Shown here: piece by piece, positions 46,978-55,665 of the stretch | Position numbering within the stretch: position 1 is the first letter of the stretch | Layout of the letters: each line of letters starts with the position of its first letter | Source of the DNA: an uncultured bacterium | GTDB taxonomy: Bacteria > Bacillota > Clostridia > Christensenellales > CAG-917 | Length of the DNA stretch: 64,000 bases | Reading direction: 5' to 3' | Assembly: GCA_949432885.1 (NCBI GenBank) | Contig: CASQXY010000002.1 | Location: forward strand, 1 to 64,000 | The notes under the pieces: model-generated | Database searches by the model: none | Told to the model about the DNA's origin: nothing | What the model saw: the letters and a program-made list of their open reading frames with translations, nothing else | Position numbers and translations under genes: made by a program

Positions 46978-47751
46978 TCACCCGAATATTCTCGTGAATA
47001 TCAAGCCGATGGGATTGTTTTCGTAGAAATAACCGCAGACGGGGGACAATCTGAAAAACTCGTCCACCGTAGGTACCGCCTTGCCTATAGAACGCATAAT
47101 AGCGAGAACCAGCAGTATAAACAGCAAGCCCAGCGCGACTGCTACTATTGCGCCCAAAGTCCTGTCTATCGCGCGGGCGGCGGGGCTTTCTGAGGAGTGC
47201 ATCTCTCTGAAAATCCTGCGTAAAATGCGGCAAATCAGAGCGAGGCCGATGCAGTATAAAATGAATATTGCCGCCGCAATGATTATGCTCGTTATCATAT
47301 CCGCCGCCGCTTGACCCAGCGATTTGCCGCTGTTTTCCTCCGTTATGAAGCGCTTTGCAAGCCACTGCGCGAATTTCGCCTTGGATTCCTGTACGAGCCC
47401 GTTTCCGCTTGCGGATTCCAGAGGCATTTTCTGAACGGAGCCGTCGTATTGTGCATAAATATAGTAAGAGCCGTCGTCGGCGATATAGATAGGCTCCGTG
47501 AACACCGCGCCCCAACCGCTTGTATTGGACGCGATGGAATCGCTCATTTTTCTTATGCCGCTCGTGTTGCAGATAGGCGCGAGCGTCGCGCCGACAAGCA
47601 AAAGGGCGACGAGCACTATTGCGACGGATTTAAAAAAGCCTTTGAGCGCGCGCGACATGCCTCCGAAAATACCGCCCAAAAGACATATGGCGAGTATAAC
47701 GAAAAATCCGATGTCCGCGTAGGATACTGCTGCCGAAATAAAAACCGTCAT
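46978..47751 (-). CDS. CvpA-like membrane protein
   Basis: The 257-residue product has membrane helices at about 10-30, 38-60, 155-178 and 195-218. The first pair with GGIFGGMSRALKGFFKSVA and the paired glycine-rich later helices resemble the CvpA (colicin V production) family. An extracytoplasmic segment of about 90 residues lies between helices two and three and is longer than usual. The function of CvpA proteins is not settled. It is followed after 49 bases by the large surface protein, so both are likely co-transcribed. The ribosome site is a short AGG. Confidence 0.7.
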   Translation of the reverse strand: MTVFISAAVSYADIGFFVILAICLLGGIFGGMSRALKGFFKSVAIVLVALLLVGATLAPICNTSGIRKMSDSIASNTSGWGAVFTEPIYIADDGSYYIYAQYDGSVQKMPLESASGNGLVQESKAKFAQWLAKRFITEENSGKSLGQAAADMITSIIIAAAIFILYCIGLALICRILRRIFREMHSSESPAARAIDRTLGAIVAVALGLLFILLVLAIMRSIGKAVPTVDEFFRLSPVCGYFYENNPIGLIFTRIFG

Positions 47752-47950
47752 TTTTTACCTGTCCGCCGTTGCGCCCGAGCCTTTATATGCGTAATATGCG
47801 CGCGCCGCAACGATTAATACTTTCACATTATTACGTATATTATAACCGAAAGCGGACAGGTTGCGCAACACAATTTTCCTTTTGACATATTCTGTATATT
47901 TCTTTTGGGCGCGGAAGTATTTTTTTGCGCAAAATGTCAACAATCATAAA

Positions 47951-48526
47951 ATGAAAAAATCCCTTAAAAACGAAACGGTTATAAAGCAGAAGACGTGCAA
48001 AGCAGAGGAAAACGCAGGCGAATGTTTTTGCGACGACGCAATCGCGCCCTTTGTCGGCGCGCTTTTTAAAGCGGTTACAGAATGCGACGACAGACCCGTA
48101 GTGGTGGTGTGCTTCGGCACAACTGCGATATCGGGAGATTCGCTCGGACCTATGGTCGGCAGCATTCTCAAAGACAGATACGACGTTCCCGCCTTCGTGT
48201 ACGGTACGGAGGAACACTCCGTAAACGGAAAAAATATGAACGACTGGATGAGCTTTATTAGGCAGGTGCACGGGGACGCGCTGTTTATTGCCGTCGACGC
48301 GAGTCTTGGCGCAAGCGATAAGGTGGGACAGATTGTGCTGAGAAACGACGGCGTTTGTCCGGCCGCCATAAAAGGCAAAAAAGCGCGTTTCGGAGACGTA
48401 GGAATACTTGCGGTCGTTGCCGAGAGCTCGGATGACCCGCTTATGCAGCTTATGACCGTATCGCCGCTTTATGTACAGAATTTAGCAGATAAAATCGGTT
48501 TTATGCTAAAAAGCGTGCTTTGCTGA
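47951..48526 (+). CDS. yyaC: YyaC-type sporulation protein (DUF1256)
   Basis: The 191-residue product contains VVVVCFGTTAISGDSLGPMVG, VYGTEEHSVNG and ALFIAVDASLGASDKVGQIVL, the conserved blocks of the DUF1256/YyaC family, which is related to the spore protease GPR and occurs only in endospore formers. In Bacillus yyaC lies next to the spo0J-soj genes, so its place here is a relic of that neighbourhood. ATG 47951 is the only sensible start; no ribosome site is visible before it. Its expression is probably sporulation-specific, but I could not identify a sigma-G or sigma-F promoter with confidence. Confidence 0.88.
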   Translation: MKKSLKNETVIKQKTCKAEENAGECFCDDAIAPFVGALFKAVTECDDRPVVVVCFGTTAISGDSLGPMVGSILKDRYDVPAFVYGTEEHSVNGKNMNDWMSFIRQVHGDALFIAVDASLGASDKVGQIVLRNDGVCPAAIKGKKARFGDVGILAVVAESSDDPLMQLMTVSPLYVQNLADKIGFMLKSVLC

Positions 48527-48554
48527 AATCAATACAGCAGACAGAAATATTTAA

Positions 48555-48585
48555 AATCCGCGGTGTACGCGGATTTTTTATGTTA
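48555..48585 (+). terminator. yyaC terminator
   Basis: A 10-bp stem (48555-48564 with 48570-48579) around a 5-base loop, followed by TTTATG. Confidence 0.85.
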
Positions 48586-48658
48586 TGTCATTGCGGTTTG
48601 AAATCATAAAAATATGCGACTTAATATTTTCAATTTACGGCTTTTCTTTTCATTTTTA

Positions 48659-48687
48659 TTGACAGGGATTTTGTGCCTTGTTATAAT
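48659..48687 (+). promoter_or_regulatory. Promoter of the ABC exporter genes
   Basis: TTGACA (48659-48664), 17 bases, TATAAT (48682-48687), a perfect vegetative consensus, with a leader of about 50 bases. Confidence 0.85.
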
Positions 48688-48746
48688 TTTGTCATTATAA
48701 AACACGTGTTGCAAATAAATGCGGCGCTGTGGTTCACGAGGTAAAA

Positions 48747-49658
48747 GTGAAAAAAGTTATCGAGATAGAGGGGCTTAGCAAGAGCTTCGGTGACGTCAAA
48801 GCGGTGAGGGATATTTCTTTCAACGTGAGAGAAGGGGAGCTGTTCGCCTTCCTCGGAGTAAACGGCGCGGGCAAGAGCACGACCATTTCGATTATATGCG
48901 GTCAGCTTGCAAAGGACGGCGGCAATGTGTACGTAAACGGAGTCGGCATAGACAGTGCGAACGACGCGATAAAACGCGAAATCGGAGTCGTATTTCAAGG
49001 CTCGGCGCTGGATAAGGCGCTGAGCGTGAAGGACAATTTAAAGAGCAGGGCGGCGTGTTACGGCATTTGCGCGGAGGCGTTCCGAAGGAGGTTCGAGGAG
49101 CTGAGCGAGCTGTTCGAGTTGAAGCCCATTATGAAGAGGGCGGTCGGAAAACTGTCGGGAGGACAGCGCAGGCGCGTGGATATTGCAAGGGCGCTGCTGC
49201 CGTCGCCAAAAATACTTATACTCGACGAGCCAACGACGGGACTCGATCCGCAGACCAGAAAAAAGCTTTGGGAGATTTTGAGCAAGCTCAGAAAAGAGGA
49301 AAATATGACCGTTTTCCTCACCACTCACTATATGGAAGAGGCGGCTGAGGCGGACTATGTGGTGATTATCGACAGCGGTGAAATCGTCGCCGAGGGCACT
49401 CCGCATGAACTGAAAAACAAGTACACGGGCGACTTTATAACCATATACAACGTCGAGGAAGAAGAGATAAAAAAACTCGGACTTCCGTATGAAAAACTGC
49501 GCGACGCGTACAGGATAGAGGTTGAGGACACCGCGGAGGCTACGCGGATTATCGTCGACAACCAGGCTATGTTTAACGACTACGAGGTTGTGAAGGGACG
49601 AATGGACGACGTGTTTCTTTCCGTAACGGGAAAGAAGCTCGGGGAGGAGGAAAAATGA
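48747..49658 (+). CDS. ABC transporter ATP-binding protein (drug/daunorubicin exporter type)
   Basis: The product is about 303 residues with Walker A GVNGAGKST, the Q-loop FQGSALDKALSV, signature LSGGQRRRVDIARAL, Walker B LILDEPTTGLDPQTRKKLWE and the switch His in LTTHYMEEA. The C-terminal extension with VEDTAEATRII is typical of exporters of the DrrA type. A GTG at 48747 with GAGGT 4 bases upstream is the best start; another GTG lies at 48729. It overlaps the permease gene by 4 bases (ATGA). The pair probably exports a drug or lipid-like compound; the substrate is unknown. Confidence 0.93.
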   Translation: MKKVIEIEGLSKSFGDVKAVRDISFNVREGELFAFLGVNGAGKSTTISIICGQLAKDGGNVYVNGVGIDSANDAIKREIGVVFQGSALDKALSVKDNLKSRAACYGICAEAFRRRFEELSELFELKPIMKRAVGKLSGGQRRRVDIARALLPSPKILILDEPTTGLDPQTRKKLWEILSKLRKEENMTVFLTTHYMEEAAEADYVVIIDSGEIVAEGTPHELKNKYTGDFITIYNVEEEEIKKLGLPYEKLRDAYRIEVEDTAEATRIIVDNQAMFNDYEVVKGRMDDVFLSVTGKKLGEEEK

Positions 49659-50593
49659 AAACCTTTTTTGTGCTCTGCGAAAGGAATATAAAGCTGTTTT
49701 TCAAGGATAAGGGATTGTTTTTTACCTCTCTTATAACGCCCATAATACTGCTTGTTCTTTACGTGGCGTTTCTCGCAAACGTTTATAAGGACAATATGCT
49801 CTCCGCGATTCCCGAGGGCTTCGAGATTCCCGAAAAAATCGTAAACGGCGTGGTCGGCGGACAGTTGTTTTCGTCGCTGCTTGCGGTGATAACCGTCACG
49901 GTGTCGTTTTGCGCGAACATGGTTATGGTGCAGGACAAGCTGTCGGGCGCTGACGCGGATTTTTCTGTTACGCCGCTCAAAAGACCCGTTAGGGCAATGG
50001 CGTATTACGTTGCCACGTTGACGGTGACTATGTTAATCTGCCTTGTCGCAATCGCGGCGAGCATGATATATCTTGCGTGCGTAGGCTGGTATCTGTCTGC
50101 GGGCGATATATTTTTGTTGTTGCTGGATACGTTTTTGCTTACGGTGTTCGGCACGGCGCTGTCCTCGCTGGTCAACAGCTTTGTGAATACAAACGGACAG
50201 GCGCAGGCTGTGGGGACGATTGTAAGCGCGGGATACGGGTTTATCTGCGGAGCTTATATGCCTCTTTCCAATTTGGGCAAGGGGCTTCAAAACGCATCTG
50301 CTCTGCTTCCGGGCACGTACGGCACGGCACTCTTCCGGAATCATGCGCTGAGAGGCGCGTTCGAGGCGCTCAGAGACGCAGGCGTTCCGACGGAGGTTGT
50401 AAAAGAAATCCGAGATTCCATAGACTGCAATATGTATTTCTTCGGCAGCGAGGTGAGTGTAGGCGCAATGTACGGGGTCATAGCGCTTACGACCGCCGTT
50501 GTAATCGGAGCGTATATAATTGTGAGCGCCGTGAGGGGGAAGAGGAAGAATACGGGCATGCTCAAATCAAGGAAAAAGAAAAAAGCCGTCTGA
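49655..50593 (+). CDS. ABC-2 type transporter permease
   Basis: The 312-residue product has six membrane helices (about 25-45, 65-92, 110-140, 145-170, 180-200 and 265-290) and the ABC-2 block GYGFICGAYMPLSNLGKGLQNASALLPGTYG, with an extracytoplasmic loop between the first two helices. It pairs with the ATPase encoded just upstream (4-base overlap) to form a half-transporter dimer. It ends with a Lys/Arg-rich tail. Confidence 0.92.
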   Translation: MKTFFVLCERNIKLFFKDKGLFFTSLITPIILLVLYVAFLANVYKDNMLSAIPEGFEIPEKIVNGVVGGQLFSSLLAVITVTVSFCANMVMVQDKLSGADADFSVTPLKRPVRAMAYYVATLTVTMLICLVAIAASMIYLACVGWYLSAGDIFLLLLDTFLLTVFGTALSSLVNSFVNTNGQAQAVGTIVSAGYGFICGAYMPLSNLGKGLQNASALLPGTYGTALFRNHALRGAFEALRDAGVPTEVVKEIRDSIDCNMYFFGSEVSVGAMYGVIALTTAVVIGAYIIVSAVRGKRKNTGMLKSRKKKKAV

Positions 50594-50608
50594 CGGCTCA
50601 CATATTTA

Positions 50609-50637
50609 ATGCCGCATGAAAATGCGGCATATTTTTT
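50609..50637. terminator. Terminator between the ABC permease and lepB
   Basis: A 9-bp stem (50609-50617 with 50622-50630) around GAAA, then ATTTTTT. A smaller hairpin (AGCCGTC-TGACGGCT, near 50583-50598) overlaps the permease stop codon. Confidence 0.85.
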
Positions 50638-50640
50638 GCG

Positions 50641-51279
50641 TTAATTGACAGAGCGGAGCTTTCCGTTTATGGATTTGATGAGGAAGCATTTCCCCACGAC
50701 GCAATCCAGCGGCACCGAGCCGTATACGCGGCAGTCGGTGGAATGGTTGCGGTTGTCGCCCATACAGAATATATAGCCGTCCGGCACATATACGTCTATA
50801 TTGTCGTTGTCCTTCATCGGTTCGTTGATATAATCCTCTTCGAGCCGAACTCCGTTCAGATAAACTATATTATTGATTATCTGCAATCGGTCTCCGCCGA
50901 CGGCTATAACGCGCTTTACAAGGGAAGAATGCTTGCCGTTTACGTCTATTATGCCCCAGTTTTCGGGTGAGAATACTACAATATCGCCGCGGTTGATTTT
51001 TGCGAGCCTGTTGAGATACAGCGTCTCGCCGTTTGCGAGTATGCGCGTATAATCCTCTTCGTTTTTGGAGTATTCCGTATTTGGTCCGTCGCCGCCGTCT
51101 AACGTCGGATACATCGATATGCCGTCCACGATATAGGTGACTATAACGTAATGCTTGACGAGCAATGCGGACATGACCGCGAGAATTATCACCAGCAATA
51201 CGACGACCACCGCTATGACTGAGCGGCGGCCCGGTTGCTTCTTTTGTTCAAATTCTACGGGTTCAAAGGATGTTTGCAT
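50641..51279 (-). CDS. lepB: Signal peptidase I
   Basis: LepB cleaves signal peptides from secreted proteins at the outer face of the membrane. The 212-residue product has a short basic cytoplasmic N-terminus, one membrane helix (about 20-46), the nucleophile Ser55 in GISMYPTL, the general base Lys122 in VKRVIAVGGD and the GDNRNHSTDCRVYG box. An insertion of about 25 residues (GGDGPNTEYSKNEEDY) separates the first two conserved boxes. No ribosome site precedes the ATG; a -10 box TATACT ends 6 bases before it. Confidence 0.95.
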   Translation of the reverse strand: MQTSFEPVEFEQKKQPGRRSVIAVVVVLLVIILAVMSALLVKHYVIVTYIVDGISMYPTLDGGDGPNTEYSKNEEDYTRILANGETLYLNRLAKINRGDIVVFSPENWGIIDVNGKHSSLVKRVIAVGGDRLQIINNIVYLNGVRLEEDYINEPMKDNDNIDVYVPDGYIFCMGDNRNHSTDCRVYGSVPLDCVVGKCFLIKSINGKLRSVN

Positions 51280-51285
51280 ACTGAA

Positions 51286-51315
51286 AGTATATGGCGGATT
51301 TATGCAATATTTCTA
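51286..51315 (-). promoter_or_regulatory. lepB promoter, predicted leaderless
   Basis: On the minus strand TAGAAA (51310-51315), 18 bases, TATACT (51286-51291), then 6 bases to the ATG at 51279. The -35 box is weak. Confidence 0.5.
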
Positions 51316-52983
51316 AATCCACATAAAGTTGTTGAAAATTACTCCCTGCGTGTCGCGGACGGCAAGCACTTTCATATTGTCGAATTTCACGAGGGTTTTT
51401 CCTTCCTCGCTTTTGAAGTCCGCGTTTTGCAAAAGTATCTTCTGCCAAAATTCCCCGCCTTTCAGAGAGGTGTATGCGGAATATCTTTTGAAATCGGGAT
51501 AGGTGAACATATCTATACACAAATCCGTCGGTTCGGGAGAATACGCGTCGAAGTGCAGCGTCGAAAACTTGCTCATAGACGCAAGCTCCGCCGCGCTGCG
51601 GCAGAGATACAGACCGCCTTTTTCTGACGTTACGCCCATAATGTCGAACGGACCTTTCTTTTGACGTACCAGCCCGTCTTCGATAACCGCGTCATCCGTA
51701 AGGCAGACAAACGCGCCCGTGCCCATGCTTCCGTCGTAAACTACGCGGGATGAAATCCTCGCGGCGTTGGTTGCGGTTATGCCTTGTTTGGATGGTATTA
51801 TGCCCGTAACGGGAGTGGAAATCATGTTGCCGTCGGGATACGTGAACGTGGCGAACGCAACAATAAGCTCGTCTATATTGTATATAGGAACGCCTACGCT
51901 GTAATAATGCAAGTCGAGCTTTTGAAGATTTTCCAGCGTTGTCCAGTGTCTTGCGCTTGCAAGAGGCTCGCCGTAGCAGACGCAGACCTCGTGATTCGTC
52001 GCTTTGTGAACGGTGTGAAGCCTCAGATACAGATTGCCGTCTATGGTTTCAAACGCAGCGGAGGGGGAGGGGGTTTCCGATTGGGATTCGGTCATAAGCC
52101 GTTCTTCGAGCCAAATCGTCAGCGCGTTGAGCGCAGAACGTGAAAGCTGCGTTTCGTTTGTCGTCGTAATAAGCAGCTGTTTGTGTTCGGATTTGACGAA
52201 GGACAGAATGTCGCTCGCCCTGTCGACGTCGGACTTATGCGCGGTTCTGGATGTAATAAGCAGGGTGGGACAGGCTACGAATTTGGCGTACGTTTCCGCC
52301 CCGACGCCCGCAGAAAACGTCCTGTCCTCGTCGGTGGAGGGTACGTTGCCGACAGAAAATCTCGGTTTGCCTATAGCCCAGCGGTATCCGCCGCCGCCCA
52401 CCGAAACGAGCGCGCGTACGCGTTTGTCCATTGCGGCAACCTGCCACGCTACGTGCGCGCCGACTGCGATTCCGAGAATGCCGATACGCTCCTTGTCTAC
52501 CACGCGCTGGGTGGCGAGGAGGGTAATTGCGCGGCGCGTGAGTTTGCTCCAAACAAACCAAGGCGTATTGCGCGCGCTGTCCTGTATTTGGTCAAGATAA
52601 TTTCCGCACTCGGGATAGGACGCAAAGCTAAGGTCGGACGGGAACGTCGTTTTGTGTTCGCCGTCGAACACGGCTCCGCAATAGTCCAAAAGACAAACGG
52701 TAAAGCCCGCGCTCACAATGGCGCGCACCATTTCGCCGTAGTCTTTTTTCGGATAGGAAACGAGCATAAGGAGAGTGGCGTGCGGCTCGTCCCAGCTTAC
52801 GTCGCTGTACGTTTCGAGATAAGCCCGAACGCGGCCCTGCGCCGTTTCCTCGGCGGTGAAATACTGTCTGGAACAAACCAAATTATCCGTTGTTTCAGAC
52901 GAGATTATTGAGTTCTCCAAAGGCGCGCCCGACGGGTCGTAACCTTCCCATACCTCTGTCGGCGTTAAGAATTTCAGTTCCAT
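51313..52983 (-). CDS. Alpha/beta hydrolase-fold protein with a degenerate nucleophile elbow
   Basis: The 556-residue product shows an alpha/beta-hydrolase pattern in its first 310 residues: TLLMLVSYPKKDYGEMVRAI, TVCLLDYCGAVFDGE, then the elbow IGILGIAVGAHVAWQVAA and a late CPTLLITSRTAHKSDVDR. The elbow reads G-I-A-V-G where active enzymes have G-x-S-x-G, so the catalytic Ser is an Ala. Residues 320-556 form a beta-rich region like the jelly-roll of X-Pro dipeptidyl-peptidase (S15)-type or acyl-esterase proteins. No signal peptide is seen. It is probably inactive as a hydrolase and may bind a ligand. The start follows a consensus -10 box by 7 bases and has no convincing ribosome site. Confidence 0.7.
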   Translation of the reverse strand: MELKFLTPTEVWEGYDPSGAPLENSIISSETTDNLVCSRQYFTAEETAQGRVRAYLETYSDVSWDEPHATLLMLVSYPKKDYGEMVRAIVSAGFTVCLLDYCGAVFDGEHKTTFPSDLSFASYPECGNYLDQIQDSARNTPWFVWSKLTRRAITLLATQRVVDKERIGILGIAVGAHVAWQVAAMDKRVRALVSVGGGGYRWAIGKPRFSVGNVPSTDEDRTFSAGVGAETYAKFVACPTLLITSRTAHKSDVDRASDILSFVKSEHKQLLITTTNETQLSRSALNALTIWLEERLMTESQSETPSPSAAFETIDGNLYLRLHTVHKATNHEVCVCYGEPLASARHWTTLENLQKLDLHYYSVGVPIYNIDELIVAFATFTYPDGNMISTPVTGIIPSKQGITATNAARISSRVVYDGSMGTGAFVCLTDDAVIEDGLVRQKKGPFDIMGVTSEKGGLYLCRSAAELASMSKFSTLHFDAYSPEPTDLCIDMFTYPDFKRYSAYTSLKGGEFWQKILLQNADFKSEEGKTLVKFDNMKVLAVRDTQGVIFNNFMWI

Positions 52984-53173
52984 AGCCTTTATTATATCTC
53001 AATAATTTTGTAAAGTAAAGGAATAAAAACAATCCCGTTATGTAGCGTCCGCCGTCCGCGTTTGTCGACGGCGCGCAAAGGACGGCGGTATTTGCGTCCG
53101 CGCATGCGTGCAGTTTTGCAAATTCGCGTCGCATAAGTTCCATAGTGTTTTCGTCGGGCAGCGTAAAATCCAT
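52895..53173 (-). CDS. Small hypothetical protein downstream of gerC
   Basis: A good ribosome site (GAGGTG, 4-5 bases before the ATG) lies 70 bases after the gerC stop. The frame encodes 92 residues: the first 48 or so (MDFTLPDENTMELMRREFAK...) have codon use like the neighbours. The rest runs through the promoter of the hydrolase-like gene and overlaps that gene by 89 bases in another frame. Either the natural C-terminus overlaps, or the stop codon was lost by a frameshift. It has no recognisable domain. It may be the last cistron of the germination operon. Confidence 0.4.
   Translation of the reverse strand: MDFTLPDENTMELMRREFAKLHACADANTAVLCAPSTNADGGRYITGLFLFLYFTKLLRYNKGYGTEILNADRGMGRLRPVGRAFGELNNLV
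52991..53019 (-). promoter_or_regulatory. Promoter of the hydrolase-like gene, predicted leaderless
   Basis: On the minus strand TTTACT (53014-53019), 17 bases, TATAAT (52991-52996), then 7 bases to the ATG at 52983. The -35 hexamer equals those of the U32 and ychF promoters. Confidence 0.6.
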
Positions 53174-53245
53174 AATACACCTCAACGTATTTTATTCGTT
53201 CGGGTTTTTCTGTGTTACGCACGTTAGCGGTGAGGATATGCGGAG

Positions 53246-54403
53246 TTACGCCATATCCTTGACTTCCAACTCGACGGTCGGCGTGAAGGTTATCGTATTC
53301 AAGCAATTCTCTTCGAGCGTTCTGCCCACGGACTGATAGACCTTGGCTTGCAGACCGAGGAAGTCGATATTGATTTCCTTAGACAGCTCGAACAGCTGAG
53401 TGATGCGGAATGCAAGCTCCTTGCCGAGATTGGACGCGGCTTGCAATATGATTTCATCCGCGTCCGTCAGCACGGAGTCGGACTTGATAAACTGTACGTC
53501 CAAAAGTTCTACGGACATCTTTATTTGGGCTTCCACCTCGCGCCCTTTGGGCTTTACTTTCACGTCTTTCTCCAAAATGTTGAAGTCCACCGTCGCGCCC
53601 GTGTCGAAGGAATAATTTATCGCCCCGAATGCGGATTGTGAAAGATACAGCGCGAGCACCTCCGACAGCTTTTCGTCGAGCACGCGGGAGGAGTCTTTCC
53701 CGAATACAAGCGCCTGTTTCATTTCAAATTCGTACCTGTCTTTCAGTTCTCCCGTGCCGTCTATGGGTTGGTCGGACATGAGCTTGGCGGCGATATAGGG
53801 CATGGCGGTCGCTCTGCTTCTGGACTGTGTGCGCGCAATCAGGTCCTTGACCGTAGTTCGTATCATTCCGTCCGTGCCCTCCTTATTTGTAAGAGCAAGT
53901 TGCAAATAGTACGGAGTGCTAACCGTAGTTCCGACTTGAAGCGCGATGAGCTCCTGCGGGCTGCGGTCTGCCGTAACCACGATAGCGTGTTCGGGTAAAG
54001 AGTACAGACCCGTGAGCGGATAAATCAGTTGTATCATATCCAGTTTTAGGGTCTCTTGCGACAGAATCAAGACATTACAGTGCGATAATGATAAAGTTAA
54101 ACCCATTTTGCGTGAAATACTGTCGAGAGCCGATGATATCGATTTGCCTTTTTCCGTGTAAGTGGAGTAGGTCGTCTGTCCTCCCGATTCGGATGAGGAC
54201 GACGCCATGATGACGTTTTGCGCCGTCACCACAAACTCCTGAGTCTCGGGCAGAAAGTCGATGCCTGCGCCCAGCACGATTCCCGTTTTGGTCAGCGCGG
54301 GGCTTTCTATCATGCGTCCGAATACAATCAGAATTATTGCGATTACAAGCAGTATCGCCCATTTGGTGCGCAAAAAATATGATGAGATTTTAAGCCTTTT
54401 CAT
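53246..54403 (-). CDS. gerAC: Spore germinant receptor subunit C (Ger(x)C family)
   Basis: The 385-residue product has an N-terminal hydrophobic helix (about 15-33, AILLVIAIILIVFG) and then the Ger(x)C domain: KTGIVLGAGIDFLPE, GKSISSALDSISRKMGLTLSLSHCNVLILS and, at the end, the FELSKEINIDFLGLQAKVYQ block typical of the third domain. Known GerC subunits are lipoproteins; this one has no Cys after the hydrophobic stretch and so seems anchored by the helix instead. ATG 54403 overlaps the gerB stop (ATGA). The frame is open far upstream, but that part is out of register with the family. Confidence 0.9.
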   Translation of the reverse strand: MKRLKISSYFLRTKWAILLVIAIILIVFGRMIESPALTKTGIVLGAGIDFLPETQEFVVTAQNVIMASSSSESGGQTTYSTYTEKGKSISSALDSISRKMGLTLSLSHCNVLILSQETLKLDMIQLIYPLTGLYSLPEHAIVVTADRSPQELIALQVGTTVSTPYYLQLALTNKEGTDGMIRTTVKDLIARTQSRSRATAMPYIAAKLMSDQPIDGTGELKDRYEFEMKQALVFGKDSSRVLDEKLSEVLALYLSQSAFGAINYSFDTGATVDFNILEKDVKVKPKGREVEAQIKMSVELLDVQFIKSDSVLTDADEIILQAASNLGKELAFRITQLFELSKEINIDFLGLQAKVYQSVGRTLEENCLNTITFTPTVELEVKDMA

Positions 54404-55665
54404 TGTCCTTCCTCCTCGGACGCGGGCTGCAGCATTCCGTTTTGCATGACGGTTTCCGTCTGTTCCGCTTCCTCTTTCATGCCGACAAGCACGTTGTCCG
54501 CGAGGCTGTCGGGCGCCGTCGGACGCTGCGGCGGATGAGGCATATATTCGTCGTCCAGACAGTTGTATACCCCTTTCAGTCTTCTGCGCTTGTACAAAAG
54601 CGTCGCAAGCATAAGCAGAGGGATGATTATGGCGAATCCGAACAGTGCGTAGCCCACGCCGCTTATCACGAATTTTAAAACCTCCTGCGACGAGCCCGTT
54701 GCGAAAATTGCCGCCGCGATTACGATAGGATATATTATTTTTGCGGGCAGAGAGGAGCCTAGGGCTCTGTCGCACGCCGTATGACATCCGTAAAAAACGA
54801 AGGAGAGAGATATTATCGAAAGCGCGACTACGGCAAACAGATTCGTCCATTCGATTCGTCCGATTTCCATGGAAAGTTGGTTGAATATTGCGAGGTGGAT
54901 GAGCAGGTCGGATACCGTTTTGAGCGCGTCCCCGTATACGGATACGCCCAAGAACACTACTATGTTTATAAGTGCGAACGTTATCGATACGCCGAGCGTA
55001 ACGTACGGCGCGCGTTTGTTCTTTATGCGAAGGAAGGCGAAGGGCAAAGCGTCGCCCAGCCATACTCCGTATCTGAACAGATTGGAGACGAAATCCTTGG
55101 GCTCGACTGCGAAAACGGGAAAATTTCTTCCTATATCCATATCCGTTTCGAGGAATATTAGGTTGAACATAATGAGCGCGAAAAACAGCGGAATAAAAAT
55201 TTCGCAGGTTCTGGATATAGAACGCGCGCCTTTAATCCCCATATACGCGATAGGCGCGAGAATAAGAAGATAAAGCACAGAGGGGACTATGCCTCCGTAC
55301 AGCTCGCTTGTAAGATATGACGTGCAGAAGCAGAAGTAAAACGCGCCTTTTATAAGCAGCCAGACGGAAGCGAATCCGCAGCAGATTTTGTAAAACCTGC
55401 TGCCTACCGTGCGTAGAAATCCGTCTCCGCGCATGCGCACAAATGCAAATACGGCGATTACCGCAATCAAATCGAACAGGGTGAGCGCGATACACGCCCA
55501 AAGCGTGGACGAGCCGTAGTATTCGGAGATGAGTCCGGGCGCCGCGGAGATTTTGAACGCAACGCCCAATGCGAATATCAGAGTAGCCGCCTGACTGTTG
55601 TATATTGTGTTGTGGGGCAGATTTTTGTACAGCCCGTGTTGTATGCTCGTATTTTTCATAGTCAT
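54400..55665 (-). CDS. gerAB: Spore germinant receptor subunit B (endospore germination permease)
   Basis: This 421-residue APC-superfamily permease has about ten membrane helices and forms the germinant-sensing membrane part of a Ger receptor. Matching features are NSQAATLIFALGVAFKISAAPG at the N-terminus and the stretch with YMGIKGARSISRTCEIFIPLF. The C-terminal 60 residues (Pro, Glu, Thr, Gln) form a hydrophilic tail longer than usual. ATG 55665 overlaps the gerA stop codon (ATGA); ATG 55659 is an alternative start. Confidence 0.92.
   Translation of the reverse strand: MTMKNTSIQHGLYKNLPHNTIYNSQAATLIFALGVAFKISAAPGLISEYYGSSTLWACIALTLFDLIAVIAVFAFVRMRGDGFLRTVGSRFYKICCGFASVWLLIKGAFYFCFCTSYLTSELYGGIVPSVLYLLILAPIAYMGIKGARSISRTCEIFIPLFFALIMFNLIFLETDMDIGRNFPVFAVEPKDFVSNLFRYGVWLGDALPFAFLRIKNKRAPYVTLGVSITFALINIVVFLGVSVYGDALKTVSDLLIHLAIFNQLSMEIGRIEWTNLFAVVALSIISLSFVFYGCHTACDRALGSSLPAKIIYPIVIAAAIFATGSSQEVLKFVISGVGYALFGFAIIIPLLMLATLLYKRRRLKGVYNCLDDEYMPHPPQRPTAPDSLADNVLVGMKEEAEQTETVMQNGMLQPASEEEGQ

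Noticed and set aside
53246..55063. Extended 605-residue version of GerC
   Set aside because: The first 220 residues are gerB read in another frame. ATG 54403 with the ATGA overlap and family N-terminus is the true start.
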